The notes beneath the pieces are model-generated. The model had not been told where the DNA came from. It ran no database searches and saw only the letters and a list, made by a program, of their open reading frames with translations. The position numbers and the translations under genes are program-made. DNA of 64,000 bases from contig NZ_BMOL01000011.1 in NCBI RefSeq assembly GCF_014647055.1, positions 81,476 through 145,475 of the forward strand, given 5' to 3'. Every line of letters begins with the position of its first letter. Position 1 is the stretch's first letter. This DNA comes from Deinococcus aerolatus (lineage in GTDB: Bacteria > Deinococcota > Deinococci > Deinococcales > Deinococcaceae). Positions 1 to 14,364 of the stretch are shown piece by piece.

Positions 1-869
1 GCGCGGGCCAGCAGCCCGGCGGGGCGGTCCCCCAGGCCCAGCCGGGCGCCCAGCTGCGCCGGATCGGCGGAGGCGTGCAGGGCGGCGGCGGCGTATAGCT
101 GGGGCGAGACGGGTTGCCCGTTGTCCTGCAGCCTGTCCAGCCCTTCCAGCCACGGCACGCCGGGCAGCACCCCCCCCGCCCCCCACCGCTCCAGCGTGCG
201 TGCCGCCGCGCCGGGGCGGGCCTCGGACAGCAGCAGCTTGAGTTCGGCCCACAGGCGGGGCGTGTCGCCGGCCACGGCCAGGGCGTCTGGCACCTGCCGC
301 AGCAGTTCGGGGTCCGCCGTGAAGCCCAGCCGCGCCGCCAGCCGCGCTGCACGCACCAGCCGGCTGGCGTCCTCGTGCAGGGAGTGCGGGTGCAGGGGCC
401 GCAGCACCCGCGCTGCCAGGTCCTCCAGCCCGCCCACCGGGTCCAGCAGCGAGACCCCGCCGTCCGGGCCGATGTGCAGCGCCAGGGCGTTGGCCGCAAA
501 ATCGCGCCGCCACAGGTCATCTTCCAGAGTGCCAGGATGCGGCACAGGATTGCGCCCCGCCACCGGGTACGTCTCACGGCGGGCACGCACCAGATCGGTG
601 GCGCGGCCGTCCGGCAGGGTCACGGTGGCGTTCTGGAAGGCCGGATGAAACAGCACCGGCAGCCCGGCGGCGCGGGCCAGGGCTTCCACGTTTGCGCCCT
701 CGGCCACCACGTCCAGATCCAGGGGGGTCTGGCCCAGAAACGCGTCTCGCACCGCGCCGCCCACCAGCGCCACGCGGGCATGAGGTCCGGCCTGCCGCGC
801 CAGGGAACGCAGCCACTCGCGGTCTGCTGCCTGCAACCGGCTCCAGAGGTGGGGGGCGAGGTCAGTCAT
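1..869 (-). CDS. CCA-adding enzyme / poly(A) polymerase family tRNA nucleotidyltransferase (C-terminus outside window)
   Basis: The frame opens at ATG 867-869 on the minus strand and runs off the left edge, so about 289 N-terminal residues are visible. They show the class II head domain: glycine-rich LVGGAVRD at residues 35-42, the metal-binding DLDVV pair shortly after, and the RRDFAANAL segment that links head to neck. Such enzymes add all or part of the 3' CCA to tRNA. Deinococcus is known to split CC- and A-adding activity between two proteins, and I cannot tell which this is. A -10-like CACACT lies 6 bases before the ATG, suggesting a leaderless transcript. Family assignment is firm; specificity is not. 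Confidence 0.88.
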   Translation of the reverse strand, partial: MTDLAPHLWSRLQAADREWLRSLARQAGPHARVALVGGAVRDAFLGQTPLDLDVVAEGANVEALARAAGLPVLFHPAFQNATVTLPDGRATDLVRARRETYPVAGRNPVPHPGTLEDDLWRRDFAANALALHIGPDGGVSLLDPVGGLEDLAARVLRPLHPHSLHEDASRLVRAARLAARLGFTADPELLRQVPDALAVAGDTPRLWAELKLLLSEARPGAAARTLERWGAGGVLPGVPWLEGLDRLQDNGQPVSPQLYAAAALHASADPAQLGARLGLGDRPAGLLAR

Positions 870-910
870 GGGGACAGTGTGTCAGAGGCCGCCGCGGGGG
901 GAGGGCCGCC

Positions 911-2302
<1,392 letters not shown>

Positions 2303-2381
2303 GCGGTCAGTATCGCCAGATTGGGGGCGCTACGCATAAGAGCGGATGTGGCGGGGGCTTTACCCATGCTCTTCTGGGGCG

Positions 2382-3392
2382 ATGCATGACCTGATTGCCG
2401 CCGTTCAGCAGCTGAAAGTGGCGCTGGGTGACTATCTGGCCGGAGGACGGCAGCAAGGGGTCTTCCACGCGCAAGTCGGCGGCCCGGGCAGCGTGCCTGC
2501 CCTGGCAGACCTGGACCTTCCTGAACTTCATCTGGACCTGTTGCCGGAATCTCCGGGCCAGGAACAGCGCCGCATCTTGTGGGCGCTCGGCTACGTTCCA
2601 GCGGGCGAAGCTTACGTCCACCCCGCAGGCTGGCGGCTGGTGCTGCCGGATCACAGCAGCGGGTGGCGCGCGCAGCAGGGGGCACTCCGGGCGCTGCTGC
2701 TGGCGGATGGGGACGCGGCGGGCCGGTACCGTCAGGTGTTCTTGAAACGTGGCCGACTGGCGGCGGACGGGGCGCTGCAGGCCGAGGCCACCGCCCACCA
2801 CGCCCGCACCGTCGGCTTTGCCCCCGCGCAGTTTGCGGCGCAGGCGCTGCGCGGTCTGGACGCGCCGTGGATGTTCGCCGCAGGCGTGGCGCTGGACCTG
2901 CACCTGGGGCGCGTCACCCGCCCCCACGATGACCTGGACGTGGCGGTGGCGCGGGAGGCCCAGCCGCAGCTGCTGCATCTGCTGGCGGACTGGCAACTGG
3001 ACGCGCCGCAGGACGGCTGCTACCGGCCCTGGACCGCCCCGCTACAGCCGCCGCTGCACCAGATTCACGCCCGACACCCCGGCTTACCGGACGTGCTGAT
3101 GCTGGACCTGCTGCTCACCGACCTGGGCGGTGGGTGCTGGCACTACCGCCGGGACCCGCGCATCACCCTGCCGCTGGACGAGGCCCGGCGGTGGTCTGCC
3201 GCTGGCCTGCCGTATCTGGCCCCGCAGGCAGCGTTGCTGTTCAAGGCGTCCACTGGGGACCGCGAAGTGCGCGGCAAGGACCGGCGGGATTTTGAACAGG
3301 TGCGCCCCACCCTGTCATCCGGGGCGGCAGGGTGGCTGCGTGGGGCGCTGGAAACCATTGACCCACAGCACAGCTGGCTGGAACAGCTGTAG
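2382..3392 (+). CDS. GrpB-like domain fused to aminoglycoside-type nucleotidyltransferase
   Basis: From ATG 2382 the product is 336 residues; an upstream in-frame ATG at 2346 would add 12 poorly family-like residues. Residues ~1-150 resemble the GrpB/UPF0157 fold in degenerate form, with a tryptophan-containing helix and a YRQVFLKR segment like the family's C-terminal helices. Residues ~160-330 resemble the 2''-aminoglycoside nucleotidyltransferase fold, with HDDLDVAVA as the metal-binding aspartate motif and a KDRRDFEQV segment near the end. Such proteins transfer NMP to an unknown acceptor; resistance is not implied. It is transcribed divergently from the HtrA gene. Fold assignment is fair; the substrate is unknown. 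Confidence 0.72.
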   Translation: MHDLIAAVQQLKVALGDYLAGGRQQGVFHAQVGGPGSVPALADLDLPELHLDLLPESPGQEQRRILWALGYVPAGEAYVHPAGWRLVLPDHSSGWRAQQGALRALLLADGDAAGRYRQVFLKRGRLAADGALQAEATAHHARTVGFAPAQFAAQALRGLDAPWMFAAGVALDLHLGRVTRPHDDLDVAVAREAQPQLLHLLADWQLDAPQDGCYRPWTAPLQPPLHQIHARHPGLPDVLMLDLLLTDLGGGCWHYRRDPRITLPLDEARRWSAAGLPYLAPQAALLFKASTGDREVRGKDRRDFEQVRPTLSSGAAGWLRGALETIDPQHSWLEQL

Positions 3393-3406
3393 CGCTGGAA
3401 CGGTAG

Positions 3407-3436
3407 AAAAAAGCCCCCTCCGCAGCGGGAGGGGGC
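3407..3436 (-). terminator. Intrinsic terminator of the Hsp33 gene
   Basis: A 9-bp stem (3413-3421 with 3428-3436, GCCCCCTCC/GGAGGGGGC) is followed on the minus strand by six T residues. The + strand side has no T-run, so it terminates leftward transcription from hslO. Confidence 0.85.
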
Positions 3437-3450
3437 GGGGTGATGGAGTT

Positions 3451-4362
3451 TTACGCCCGCGCCCGTTCCGGCGGGGCGTCCAGCGCGGCGATCTCGGCGG
3501 GGCTGATGTGGTACCGCTCGCCGCACCAGTGGCACACGATTTCCTGGCCGCCTGTGTCCATCATGTCCTGGCGCTCTTCCTCGCCGAAGAACCTCAGGCT
3601 GTCCTCGGCCTTCTGGCGCGAGCAGCGGCACTCGAAGCGGGCGGCCTGCGCGCCGGGAGCCAGGGTCAGCCCCAGGCCCTCGGTCACGCGGTTCATGACG
3701 TCCAGAATCCCGCCCCGGCGCAGGCCGTCGGTGATCTGGCCCAGCGCGCGGATGTTGGCCTCCAGGTGAGACAGCGTTTCATCTGTCACGCCGGGCATGG
3801 CCTGAACCAGCAGGCCGCCAGCGTGGGCCACCCGCCCGCCTTCCTCGTAGACGCCCAGCATCACGGCGTTGGGAATCTGCTCGGAGACGCCCAGGTAGCT
3901 GCTCACGTCCTCGGCGATCTCACCGCTCACCAGTTCAATGGTGCCGGTGTAGGGTTCGCCGTTGTCCAGCAGGCGCGTGACCGCCAGTTCGCCCGCCGTG
4001 CCCACGATCCCGCTCACATCCAGCTTGCCGTCCGATTCGCGCAGTGGCAGGTCCGCTCCCGGCTCGCGCACGTAGCCGCGAATCTGGCCGCCCGCGCTGC
4101 CCTCGGCGACGATCCAGCCCAACGGGCCGCCGCCCTCGACGCGCACGGTCACGCGGCTGTCCGGCTTTTTGCCTAGCACCACGGCCAGCAGCGCCGAGGC
4201 GGTCAACGTGCGCCCCAGCGCGGCGGTGGCGGTCTTGCTCAGGTGGTGTCTGACGCGGGCGTCTTCCACCACGCGGGTGGACTCCATGCCCACCAGCCGC
4301 AGCGTGTTGCCCGCCGCAGTGCCACGCAGCAAAAAGGAATCGGGAGTTGCGGAAACAGTCAT
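3451..4362 (-). CDS. hslO: Hsp33 redox-regulated holdase chaperone
   Basis: 303 residues, normal length. Hsp33 is a cytoplasmic chaperone that releases zinc, forms disulfides and unfolds to bind clients under oxidative heat stress. The four zinc-binding cysteines are in the expected C-terminal switch: Cys245 and Cys247 (ECRCS), Cys277 and Cys280 (CHWC). The N-terminal domain has the usual LSKTAT and [10 protein letters not shown] segments. The start is ATG 4360-4362; a -10 box TAAGAT lies at 4369-4374, only 6 bases away and with no ribosome-binding site, indicating a leaderless mRNA. It has its own terminator and stands alone. Confidence 0.96.
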   Translation of the reverse strand: MTVSATPDSFLLRGTAAGNTLRLVGMESTRVVEDARVRHHLSKTATAALGRTLTASALLAVVLGKKPDSRVTVRVEGGGPLGWIVAEGSAGGQIRGYVREPGADLPLRESDGKLDVSGIVGTAGELAVTRLLDNGEPYTGTIELVSGEIAEDVSSYLGVSEQIPNAVMLGVYEEGGRVAHAGGLLVQAMPGVTDETLSHLEANIRALGQITDGLRRGGILDVMNRVTEGLGLTLAPGAQAARFECRCSRQKAEDSLRFFGEEERQDMMDTGGQEIVCHWCGERYHISPAEIAALDAPPERARA

Positions 4363-4742
4363 TAGGAAATCTTACAGGAAGGCGCTCAAGGGCGGCTGTG
4401 TGAGCCCTTTCATTTTTCCGGGACTGTTGGAGGGAAAGCTGCGCCTGGAGCGGTCAGTTCGCCGCCACCCTGCGCGCATGGCGTGTGTGAAGCACTCCCG
4501 AATCTGATCCCTCCCGTCCACTGCAGAGAAAACCTTAGCCGTCTTGCCAATACGCTCTCATGTGTCCTGTCTAAGCTGATCTGCTGAAGAAAGGTTTTCC
4601 ATAGAGATTTCATTTCCAAACTTTCATTCCCGAACTTTCCTCTGTGCCCTTGCCATTCCTGGCAACACTGCCCCCGCGCAGGGATACGGTCTTTCTCCCA
4701 CCTGCGCCACCCTTATCCACTTTCCCTATCAAGGAGTCCTTC
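4363..4742. other. 380-base intergenic region between divergent genes
   Basis: No coding potential is seen. The left end carries the hslO promoter. The right end carries a strong ribosome-binding site, AAGGAG at 4731-4736, for the peptide-binding lipoprotein. A perfect 6+6 inverted repeat, TTGCCA-ttcc-TGGCAA, sits at 4650-4665, about 80 bases before that gene, and could be an operator. Just before it is a T-rich stretch with repeated AACTTTC (about 4617-4640). No clear -35/-10 pair for the downstream gene could be fixed. Confidence 0.4.
4650..4665. promoter_or_regulatory. Candidate operator palindrome upstream of the peptide-binding protein
   Basis: Perfect inverted repeat of 6 bases with a 4-base spacer (TTGCCA ttcc TGGCAA) in the leader or promoter region of the gene starting at 4743. 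The symmetry is seen directly; regulatory use is inferred, and the cognate regulator is not in the window. Confidence 0.3.
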
Positions 4743-6563
<1,821 letters not shown>

Positions 6564-6591
6564 GTCCCGGCAGCCGGACCCTGGGTCTCAG

Positions 6592-6631
6592 GCGGGCCAC
6601 CCTCCTTCGCGGGGGTGGCCCGCTCTTCTCT
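6592..6631 (+). terminator. Intrinsic terminator after the peptide-binding protein gene
   Basis: 11-bp stem, GCGGGCCACCC (6592-6602) with GGGTGGCCCGC (6613-6623), followed by TCTTCTCT. It separates the lipoprotein gene from the response-regulator promoter. Confidence 0.75.
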
Positions 6632-6667
6632 GACGGGGTCATGGGCCGGGCCGGATATTCTGCGCCC

Positions 6668-7365
<698 letters not shown>

Positions 7366-7369
<4 letters not shown>

Positions 7370-10332
7370 GCGCGGCGCGGGAGGCCAGCGCGCCTGCGGA
7401 CCCCTCTTTCAACCCCCGGCCCAACCCTGAGATGACCCCTCTGCCCCCCACCCTCGCCGCCGCCCAGACTGCCCGCGCCTTCGCGGCGGCACTGGCGGAG
7501 TACACCTGCCAGGTCACGGCGGCGCACGGCGTTCAGGTGTGGGTGACCGAGGAGGCGGGCGGACGGCTGGAAGTGCTGGCCCAGGAGGGACGCGGTCTGG
7601 GCCTCAGCGACGGCACGCTGGCCCGGCGCGCGGTGGACGGCGGCCATCTGCTGGAAGAGGGGATGCTGACCTGCCTGCCCTTTGGCTGCGGGGTGCTGGA
7701 ATGTGTGGGCGCCAGTTCGGAGGGGGTTGCGGAGTTGTCGGCGCTGGCGCCGCTGCTGACGCTGGCGCTGGAAGGCGTGCAGGCCCGCGAGGCCCGGCGC
7801 GGACGCGGGCGCGTGGCCGAGACCGTGGAGGCGCTGGTGCGCCGTCTGGGGGGCAGCCTGGACCTGGCCGAGGTGCTGACCGGCACGGCCCAGAGTGCGG
7901 CGCAGGCGCTGGGCTTCTCGCGGGCCTTTGTGGCGCTGTTCAGCGAGCTCGGCGAGGGTGGGGCCAGGACCGGTGACGTGTTCTCGCACGGCTTCGACGA
8001 GGCGTTTACGGGCGGCGTGGGTGTCGGCCCGGTCAGTCTGGAAACGCTGATCCGGCGCGGCGAGGCCATCCGCTTCGAGCGGGCCAGGGACGCCGACTCG
8101 CCGATGGCGCAGGGCCTGCTGGAACTGAATCCGGAGGCGGCGGTGATTGCGCCCCTCAGCGCACGCGGGCAGCCGCTGGGGGTGCTGTACGTGGACAGCC
8201 GCACCCCTGGGGCCACTGCCAGCGAGGATGACGCCCGGCTGGTGCTGGCGCTGGCCGAGCAGGCCTCGCTGGCGATTGACAATGCCCGCCTGTACGGCAT
8301 CGAGACTCGCAAACGGGCCGCCGCCGAGGCGCTGCGCGAGGCCGGGGCGGCGCTGGCGGGCAGCCTGCACCTGGGCGATACCCTCTCGCGGGTGCTGGAG
8401 CGCGCCATCACCCTGTTTCACGCCGACGCGGCGGCGGTGTACGAGGCCCAGCCGGACGGGCGCACCCTGAGCATCCGCAGCGCCGTGGGCCTGCCCAGCG
8501 AGTACGTGCTGCGGGTGCGCGCCAAGATGGGCGCGGGGGTAACCGGGCGGGCGGCCCAGGGGCGCGAACTGGTGGCCGCACATGACCTGGCCACCGCCCA
8601 CTATGGCGGGGGCAGCCGGTACACGCGGCAGCTGCTGGCGCAGAACCGCTACCCGTACAAGGGGGTGCTGGGGCTGCCGCTGGTCACCCGCAGCGGGGTC
8701 TTTGGCACCCTGACGCTGTACTGGGAAGCGCCGCTGCCGCTGGACGACGACGATCTGGCGCTGGCCGGCGTGTTTGCGGCGCAGGCGTCCCTGGCGGTGG
8801 AAAACGCCCGCCTGTACGAGGAGGAACTGCGCCGCGAGCGCGAGGCCGCCGTGCTGCTGAACGTGGGCCGTGTGCTGGGAGAGAGCCAGGACGACGCCGC
8901 GCTGGCCGGGGCCGTGCGCCTGACCACCCTGGCCCTGAACGCCGGGCGCGGCCTGATCGCCCTGACCGATGACCTGGGCGAGGTGTCCCGCTGCGCGACC
9001 TTCAACCTGTACCCGCCCACACCGGAGGAGCTGGCCTCGCTGAAAGCGCAGCTGGGGCGCGGCCCCCGGCCCCTGCCACGCCGCGCCTGCCTGCCGGTGG
9101 CGGGCAGCGGCCTGATCGTGCCGCTGGGCGATGAGGCCCATCCACTGGGTTTCCTGTACGCCGACGATCCCAGCCCGGAAATGCCCGGCGACCACGTTCT
9201 GCAGCTGGCCCGCAGCGTGGCCGATCAGATGTCCCAGACCCTGACCCGCGTGCGGCTGCTGTCCGCTCTGGAGCGCGAGGAAGCCCGCTACCGCCAGCTG
9301 GCCGAGGGCGCGCACGACCTGATTCTCAGCGCGGATGTGGGTGGCGCTGTAACGTATGCCAATCCCGCCGCCTCCCGGTTACTGGAACCCCTGACCGGGC
9401 CGCTGGTGGGGGCGAGGCTGCTGTCTCTGCCCACCCCGGCCACCCGCGACGCCCTGCGCGCCGCCTGGGACGCCGCCCGCACCGGCAGCGCCGGGGGCCG
9501 CGCCGAGATTGGCATTGGCCCCCACCGCCTGGAGGTGCGCCTGAGCGCGGTGCAGGCTGGCCCCGCAGACAGGGGGAACGGGGCCGGCGAACCCGCGTCC
9601 GGCATGCTGCTTGTCGCGCGTGACCTCTCGGAGCTTCAGACGCTGGCCGACGAGATCACCCGGCGCGGGCAGGCGCTGGAGGCCGCCACCTCGCGCCAGA
9701 GCGAGCTGCGCACCTACCTGTCGCTGTTCACCCAGGCGCAGGAGGAGGAACGGCGGCGCATCAGCCGCGAGCTGCACGACGACACCGCGCAGGTGCTGAC
9801 CGCCTCGGGCCGCCGGGTGGCTCGGCTGGCGCGTGAGTTGAGCGGCGAGCAGCGCGAACGTGCCGACGACATTCTGGCGGACCTGAACGCCGCCCTGGAC
9901 AGCGTGCGCCGCTTTGCCCGCAACCTTCGCCCCAGCGTACTGGACGACCTCGGGCTGCTGCCCGCGCTGGAATGGCTGGCCGGACAGGCACAGACCCCCA
10001 CCCGCCTGGAGGTGGGCGGCCAGGAACGTCGCCTGGGCGCGGCCACCGAGCTGACGGTCTTCCGGCTGGCACAGGAGGCGCTGAACAACGTGGACAAGCA
10101 CGCCGGGGCCGGCAGCGCCGCCATCCGCGTGATCTTCGGCAAGGGCGGCGTGGAGGTGGTGATCAGCGACGACGGCCAGGGCTTCACGCTGCAGCAGGCC
10201 GAGGCCCGCGCCCAGGAGGGCCATCTGGGCCTCACCGGTCTGCGCGAGCGCGTTGCCCTGGCCGGGGGGGAGCTGGACGTGGACAGCACGCCGGGGCAGG
10301 GGACAGTGCTGCGGTTCAGCCTGCCGGGGTAG
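7366..10332 (+). CDS. Multi-GAF/PAS sensor histidine kinase (HisKA_3, NarX/DegS type)
   Basis: 988 residues from GTG 7366, which overlaps the regulator's stop; ATG 7432 is an alternative start 22 codons in. No membrane segment is seen, so it is cytoplasmic. Roughly: a degenerate GAF (30-145), GAF (160-305), GAF (325-480), a weaker GAF (495-625), PAS (640-760), HisKA_3 (~795-862) with phospho-His in SRELHDD, and an HATPase (~895-985) with N-box QEALNN, DDGQGF and GLTGLRER. It should phosphorylate the adjacent NarL-type regulator in response to ligands bound by the GAF array. Its 3' end overlaps the convergent nitroreductase gene by 17 bases. Confidence 0.93.
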
Positions 10333-11149
10333 GGACGTCCTCGTCTGCCTGAGTGGACATCAGCGTCTCCGGCAGGAATCCCCGTCCACTGAGCGCCTCC
10401 AGCACCTGCTGTGAGGTGGCCGCGTAGGCCTCCGGGTCATATTTATAGGGACTGGTGTACATCTGCGCCAATGAGGTGATGCCGCCCTCCTCGCACATGG
10501 CCCTGAGATGCGGCATGGACATGTAGCGCTGCCAGCCGCTGTCCTCGCGCGCCCGGTACAGGTCTTCCAGCTCAGCCGTGCTGGGGCGCCGGTACGTTTC
10601 GTCATGAACATAGGCCCGCATCGGCAGGCGTTCGCGCCGCTCCGGCTGCTCGTCGGGCACACCCACCACGATGGTGGTGATGGGCAGGCAGGTTTCGGGC
10701 AGGTTCAGGTATTCGGCAATGGCCCCCATGGCCTGCAGCGTGGTGCCCATGTAGCAGATGCCGTAGCCGCGCGCCTCGAAGCCCAGCGTCACGCTCTGGG
10801 AAATCAGCATCGCCTCGTTGGCGGCCACCTGATAGCCCAGGAAGTTGTTGAAATTGTCCCGCGCCCCCCGCAACCGCAGCCACTGCCGCGTGCGGTGCCA
10901 GTCGGCGCAGAAGGTGATGGCCAGCGGCGCTTGCAGCACGAATTCCTGCTCGCCGTGCAGTTCGTACAGCCGCCGTTTCCGCGCCGGATCACGGGTCACG
11001 ATCATGGAATAGCTGTTGAGGTTCCCCGACGAGGACGTGCCCACGATGGCCTCGTGCAGCACCTCGTCGAGGGTGGCCTGGGGAATTTCATCGGGTTTGA
11101 ACTGCCGGATGGAACGGTGGTTGAGGAGCGTCTGGGCCACAGTCTGCAT
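10316..11149 (-). CDS. NADPH nitroreductase-family FMN oxidoreductase (NfsA-like)
   Basis: 277 residues. The N-terminal HRSIRQF segment and [13 protein letters not shown] are FMN-binding signatures of the nitroreductase fold; the long C-terminal part with R-rich [13 protein letters not shown] resembles the NfsA/flavin-reductase subfamily. It should use reduced nicotinamide to reduce quinones, nitro compounds or flavins in the cytoplasm. I chose ATG 11147-11149 because a -10 box TATAGT (rc at 11157-11162) lies 7 bases upstream; an in-frame start 9 codons further out would lie upstream of that box. It converges on, and overlaps by 17 bases, the kinase gene. Confidence 0.9.
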   Translation of the reverse strand: MQTVAQTLLNHRSIRQFKPDEIPQATLDEVLHEAIVGTSSSGNLNSYSMIVTRDPARKRRLYELHGEQEFVLQAPLAITFCADWHRTRQWLRLRGARDNFNNFLGYQVAANEAMLISQSVTLGFEARGYGICYMGTTLQAMGAIAEYLNLPETCLPITTIVVGVPDEQPERRERLPMRAYVHDETYRRPSTAELEDLYRAREDSGWQRYMSMPHLRAMCEEGGITSLAQMYTSPYKYDPEAYAATSQQVLEALSGRGFLPETLMSTQADEDVPTPAG

Positions 11150-11243
11150 GCCCGAAACTATAGGGGGCGGCCCCACTGCCCGCTCGTCCCAGATTGCGAT
11201 GACCCGTGAGCATCATCCGGGCGCGGCAAGCAGCCCTCCCGGC

Positions 11244-12269
11244 TCACCCGTACTTCGCCAGAAACGCCTCGCGGGTCATCCACGCCATCTTCGGCTCTCC
11301 CTCGCTGGGCGGGCGGGCGGTGCCGTACACGGCGCGCAGCACCCGGAAGCCCAGACCGTACAGGCGGGCGCGGGCCGGGGGCAGCGGCAGCAGCGTGAAG
11401 CCCCCCTGTTCCAGCGGCGCGTGAAACAGGGTCACGGCAAACACCGCCTGCGCCTCCTGCAATTCGGGCCGGGTTTTCATGGCGGCGGCCACGTCTTTCA
11501 GGCTGCGGAGGTAAGCGCGGTAGGCGGTCAGCGCACCCCGTCCGGCCAGCCCCACGATGCGCGGCGAGTGCAGATGCAGCTCGGCGGTGGGCGCACCGTG
11601 CGGCAACGGCAGTGGGGCGGGCGCGTGGTCCAGTGGGGCCACCCGCATCACGGCGTCAGCCCGCTGGGCCAGATCAATCACGCCGTGCTCGCGGGCAAAC
11701 CGCGCCTCCACGGTCTGCGTGTAAACGTGGACCAGCAGGTCACGCGGCCCCGCCCGCCGCAGACCCGGCACGTCGCGTACCGGAACGGGCCGGTAACCCA
11801 GCGCCCGCAGGTGCCGCAACTGTTCGCCCAGGTGTTCCGGCTGCACGCGCACGGTTTGCCCCGGCTGCGGCGTGCCCAGCGGGAACGGCAGCGGGCGAAG
11901 GCCCTGCGCGGCCAGCCGGCGCAGGCTGGCGCGGTCCAGACCGTCGGCGGCCCAGCTCTGGACCAGCTGGGCTGAGGCGGCCTCCAGGGCGCTGGGCAGG
12001 TCCGGCTGGCCCGCCCCGGCGATCTCGTGCCCGGCCTGCGTGGCGGCGTGGAGGGCGTCTGGTGCCAGGAGGGCCAGGGCGGGGGAGACCAGCAGGGTTA
12101 CCGTGGCTGACGCCTCCAGTGCCCCGGCCAGCACGCCTTCCAGGGCCAGCCTGCTGTGAATGGGAACCGTCACGCCCACTTCAGGAGCGCCGGGATTTCC
12201 GCCCTCCCACGCGCCGTAGGCCCCGGCGCGCAACTGGGCGGCAAGCAGGCGGGACGGCAGGCGGCGCAT
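11244..12269 (-). CDS. NodB-fold pseudoenzyme with YkoP-like C-terminal domain
   Basis: 341 residues from ATG 12267-12269, chosen because -10 box TACATT (rc at 12276-12281) sits 6 bases upstream. The N-terminal ~220 residues look like a polysaccharide deacetylase barrel but lack the catalytic TFDDGP; the equivalent strand reads VTVPIHS, and the usual GHEIGNH region reads GHEIAGAG. The C-terminal ~120 residues resemble the YkoP domain of Bacillus. It is therefore probably not a deacetylase; a binding or scaffolding role is inferred. It lies back to back with a glycosyltransferase gene in an envelope-sugar neighbourhood. Domain calls are by eye. Confidence 0.6.
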   Translation of the reverse strand: MRRLPSRLLAAQLRAGAYGAWEGGNPGAPEVGVTVPIHSRLALEGVLAGALEASATVTLLVSPALALLAPDALHAATQAGHEIAGAGQPDLPSALEAASAQLVQSWAADGLDRASLRRLAAQGLRPLPFPLGTPQPGQTVRVQPEHLGEQLRHLRALGYRPVPVRDVPGLRRAGPRDLLVHVYTQTVEARFAREHGVIDLAQRADAVMRVAPLDHAPAPLPLPHGAPTAELHLHSPRIVGLAGRGALTAYRAYLRSLKDVAAAMKTRPELQEAQAVFAVTLFHAPLEQGGFTLLPLPPARARLYGLGFRVLRAVYGTARPPSEGEPKMAWMTREAFLAKYG

Positions 12270-12435
12270 CTCCCGAATGTAGCGGGTCCGGGCCAGCCGG
12301 GTGAGGCCGCGCCACACCAAAGATTGACGACCCTCTCATCCCCGGCGTCGTATGCTCCTGTCTAGCGATGCCTCAGACCTCTCCCTTCTCCGCAGGCTGG
12401 ACCATCCCGGAATGCACGTCTCCTGGCGGGAACCG

Positions 12436-13653
12436 ATGAGACCGCTCAGAATCGGCCTGTTTACCGACACCTTCCTGCCCGATCAGAACGGCATCGTGAC
12501 CAGTGTGGGCCTGCTGAGCGACGAGTTGAGGGCGCAGGGCCACCACGTCGACGTGGTGGCCCCCGACTTCCCCGGCAATGTGGACACCCGGACCGACGTG
12601 CGGCGGGTGCCCAGCGTGAGCTACATGTTCCTGCCCACCTACCGGCTGGCGTGGCCCACCCGCAAGGATTTCGAGCAGAAGTACGACGTGGTGCACACGC
12701 ACACCCCACTGACGCTAGGGCTGGCGGGGGCGCGGCTGGCCCGCAAATGGAACGTGCCGCACGTGGCGACGTACCACACCCACATCGAGGCGTACACCCA
12801 TTACGTGCCGGGCATGACCGCCCTGCAGCGCCACACCGGGGCCGTCACCCGCATCATGGGTCTGCTGTACGGTCGCGCCGACGCCGTGATCACGCCCACC
12901 GCCGGGGTGCTGGACGTGCTGCACGCCATGCGGGTCCGCAACCCGGTGGTGATTCCCACCGCCATCGATCCCGCTGTGCTGAACGCCGCGCCGCCGATTG
13001 AGAACCCCTGGCCCGCGGGCAAGCGCCGGCTGCTCAGCGTGGGCCGGCTGGCCCGCGAGAAACGCTTTGATCACGTGCTGGACACGGTGGCCGAGCTGCC
13101 CGACACCCATCTGGTGCTGCTGGGCGAGGGGCCGGAGCGCGTGCATCTGGAAGCGCACGCCCGCCGCCTGGGCATCGAGGGCCGCGTGAGCTTTCTGGGG
13201 GTCAAGCCCTGGACCGAGATCGGCGCGTATTACCGCATGGCCGAACTGTTTCTGTTTGCCAGCGACACCGAGACCCAGGGGCTGGTGTTGCAGGAGGCCG
13301 AGCTGATGGGCGTGCCTGTGGTGGCCGTGGGCGCCCGCGGCACCCTGAGCAGCGTGGCCCACGAGCGCAGCGGCTATCTGGTGGCCCCGGCGGACGTGAA
13401 CGCCCTGGTCCACCACGCCCGCGCCATTCTGGGCGACGCGGCGCTGTGGGGCCGCCTGTCCGCCGGGGCGCGGGAGTTCGCCTCGGGCAACTGCCCGGCG
13501 GGCGTGGCGGCGCGGGTGCTGGACGTGTACGCCGCTGCGCTGGGCATGCCGCGCGACGTGCCCTTTTCTTCAGAGGCCGGGCTGGGCTCCGCTGGTCTTA
13601 ACGCGGCGGGTCTGGGTGTTCCGAATCAAAGTACCCTCGCGTATGACCGGTGA
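12436..13653 (+). CDS. GT4-family glycosyltransferase, diacylglycerol-glucosyltransferase-like
   Basis: 405 residues from ATG 12436; ATG 12412 is possible. The N-terminal [14 protein letters not shown] and the C-terminal donor-site run [17 protein letters not shown] are typical of GT4 enzymes that glycosylate diacylglycerol or phosphatidylinositol, using UDP- or GDP-sugars at the inner membrane face. A central HTHTPL and [11 protein letters not shown] support the subfamily. The last 56 bases overlap the antisense 3' end of the next gene. A -10-like TATGCT is at 12351-12356. The acceptor is inferred only from resemblance. Confidence 0.85.
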   Translation: MRPLRIGLFTDTFLPDQNGIVTSVGLLSDELRAQGHHVDVVAPDFPGNVDTRTDVRRVPSVSYMFLPTYRLAWPTRKDFEQKYDVVHTHTPLTLGLAGARLARKWNVPHVATYHTHIEAYTHYVPGMTALQRHTGAVTRIMGLLYGRADAVITPTAGVLDVLHAMRVRNPVVIPTAIDPAVLNAAPPIENPWPAGKRRLLSVGRLAREKRFDHVLDTVAELPDTHLVLLGEGPERVHLEAHARRLGIEGRVSFLGVKPWTEIGAYYRMAELFLFASDTETQGLVLQEAELMGVPVVAVGARGTLSSVAHERSGYLVAPADVNALVHHARAILGDAALWGRLSAGAREFASGNCPAGVAARVLDVYAAALGMPRDVPFSSEAGLGSAGLNAAGLGVPNQSTLAYDR

Positions 13654-14287
13654 TGTTGCGCAGGTGCTGCCACGCGAAGGGCAGCGCGCCCCGGTCCAGG
13701 CGGCGGGCACTGGTCTGCACCAGCGCGCCCGGCACGTAGGCCACCGTGCCCAGCTGGGCCAGGGCCTGGCCCAGCATCACGTCCTCGTAGGCCTCGACCT
13801 CCGGGTACCCGCCGGCCAGCAGCGCCGCCTGACGCGAGAACGCCATGTTGGCCCCGGCCAGATTGGGCTTGCCCACCACCCGGCAGCCGTGCAGAAAGCC
13901 GCTGTAGGCCTGCTGCGACAGCCAGCTCCAGTGCGGGGCCACGCCACAAAAGCCCATTGGACCGTACAGGGCCACCCGGCGCGGCGCGGCGGCGTCCAGG
14001 CGTTGCAGCCACTGCGGGCTGGGCAACGAGTCCGCGTCGGTGGTGGCCACCCAGTCGGTGCGGGCGGCCTCCAGGCCCCACTGCCGGGCGCGGGCCACGC
14101 CCGGCTGCGTGCAGTGCAGCACCCGCGCGCCCCAGGCCCGCGCCACGTCGGGCGTGCCATCGGTGCTGCCGTTGTCCACCACGATCACCTCGGCGGGGGC
14201 CTTGTGCTGCGCCTCCAGCGCCCGCAGGGTCAGGGGCAGGTACGCCGCCTCATTGCGGGCCGGAATGATCACCGAGAAATCGGACAC
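13598..14287 (-). CDS. GT2-family glycosyltransferase
   Basis: 229 residues, start GTG 14285-14287, with -10 box TAGCCT (rc at 14294-14299) 6 bases away, so leaderless. The GT-A fold is clear: [19 protein letters not shown], and the metal-binding TDADS at about residue 85, with a [14 protein letters not shown] segment holding the likely catalytic acid. It should transfer an activated sugar to a lipid or polysaccharide acceptor. It overlaps the convergent GT4 gene by 56 bases and is divergent from the MFS carrier, which suggests shared involvement in surface glycolipid or polymer synthesis. Confidence 0.88.
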   Translation of the reverse strand: MSDFSVIIPARNEAAYLPLTLRALEAQHKAPAEVIVVDNGSTDGTPDVARAWGARVLHCTQPGVARARQWGLEAARTDWVATTDADSLPSPQWLQRLDAAAPRRVALYGPMGFCGVAPHWSWLSQQAYSGFLHGCRVVGKPNLAGANMAFSRQAALLAGGYPEVEAYEDVMLGQALAQLGTVAYVPGALVQTSARRLDRGALPFAWQHLRNITGHTRGYFDSEHPDPPR

Positions 14288-14364
14288 GGCCCCAGGCTAG
14301 CAGGCGCAGGCCGGTTTCCTGATGGAGGGAGTGCGGCGAGCTGCCGGGGTGCGGGGACCGGGCG

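Noticed and set aside
2346..2381. Upstream ATG as start of the GrpB/nucleotidyltransferase gene
   Set aside because: The 12 added residues do not fit the family start, and neither site has a clear ribosome-binding site; ATG 2382 is kept with caution.
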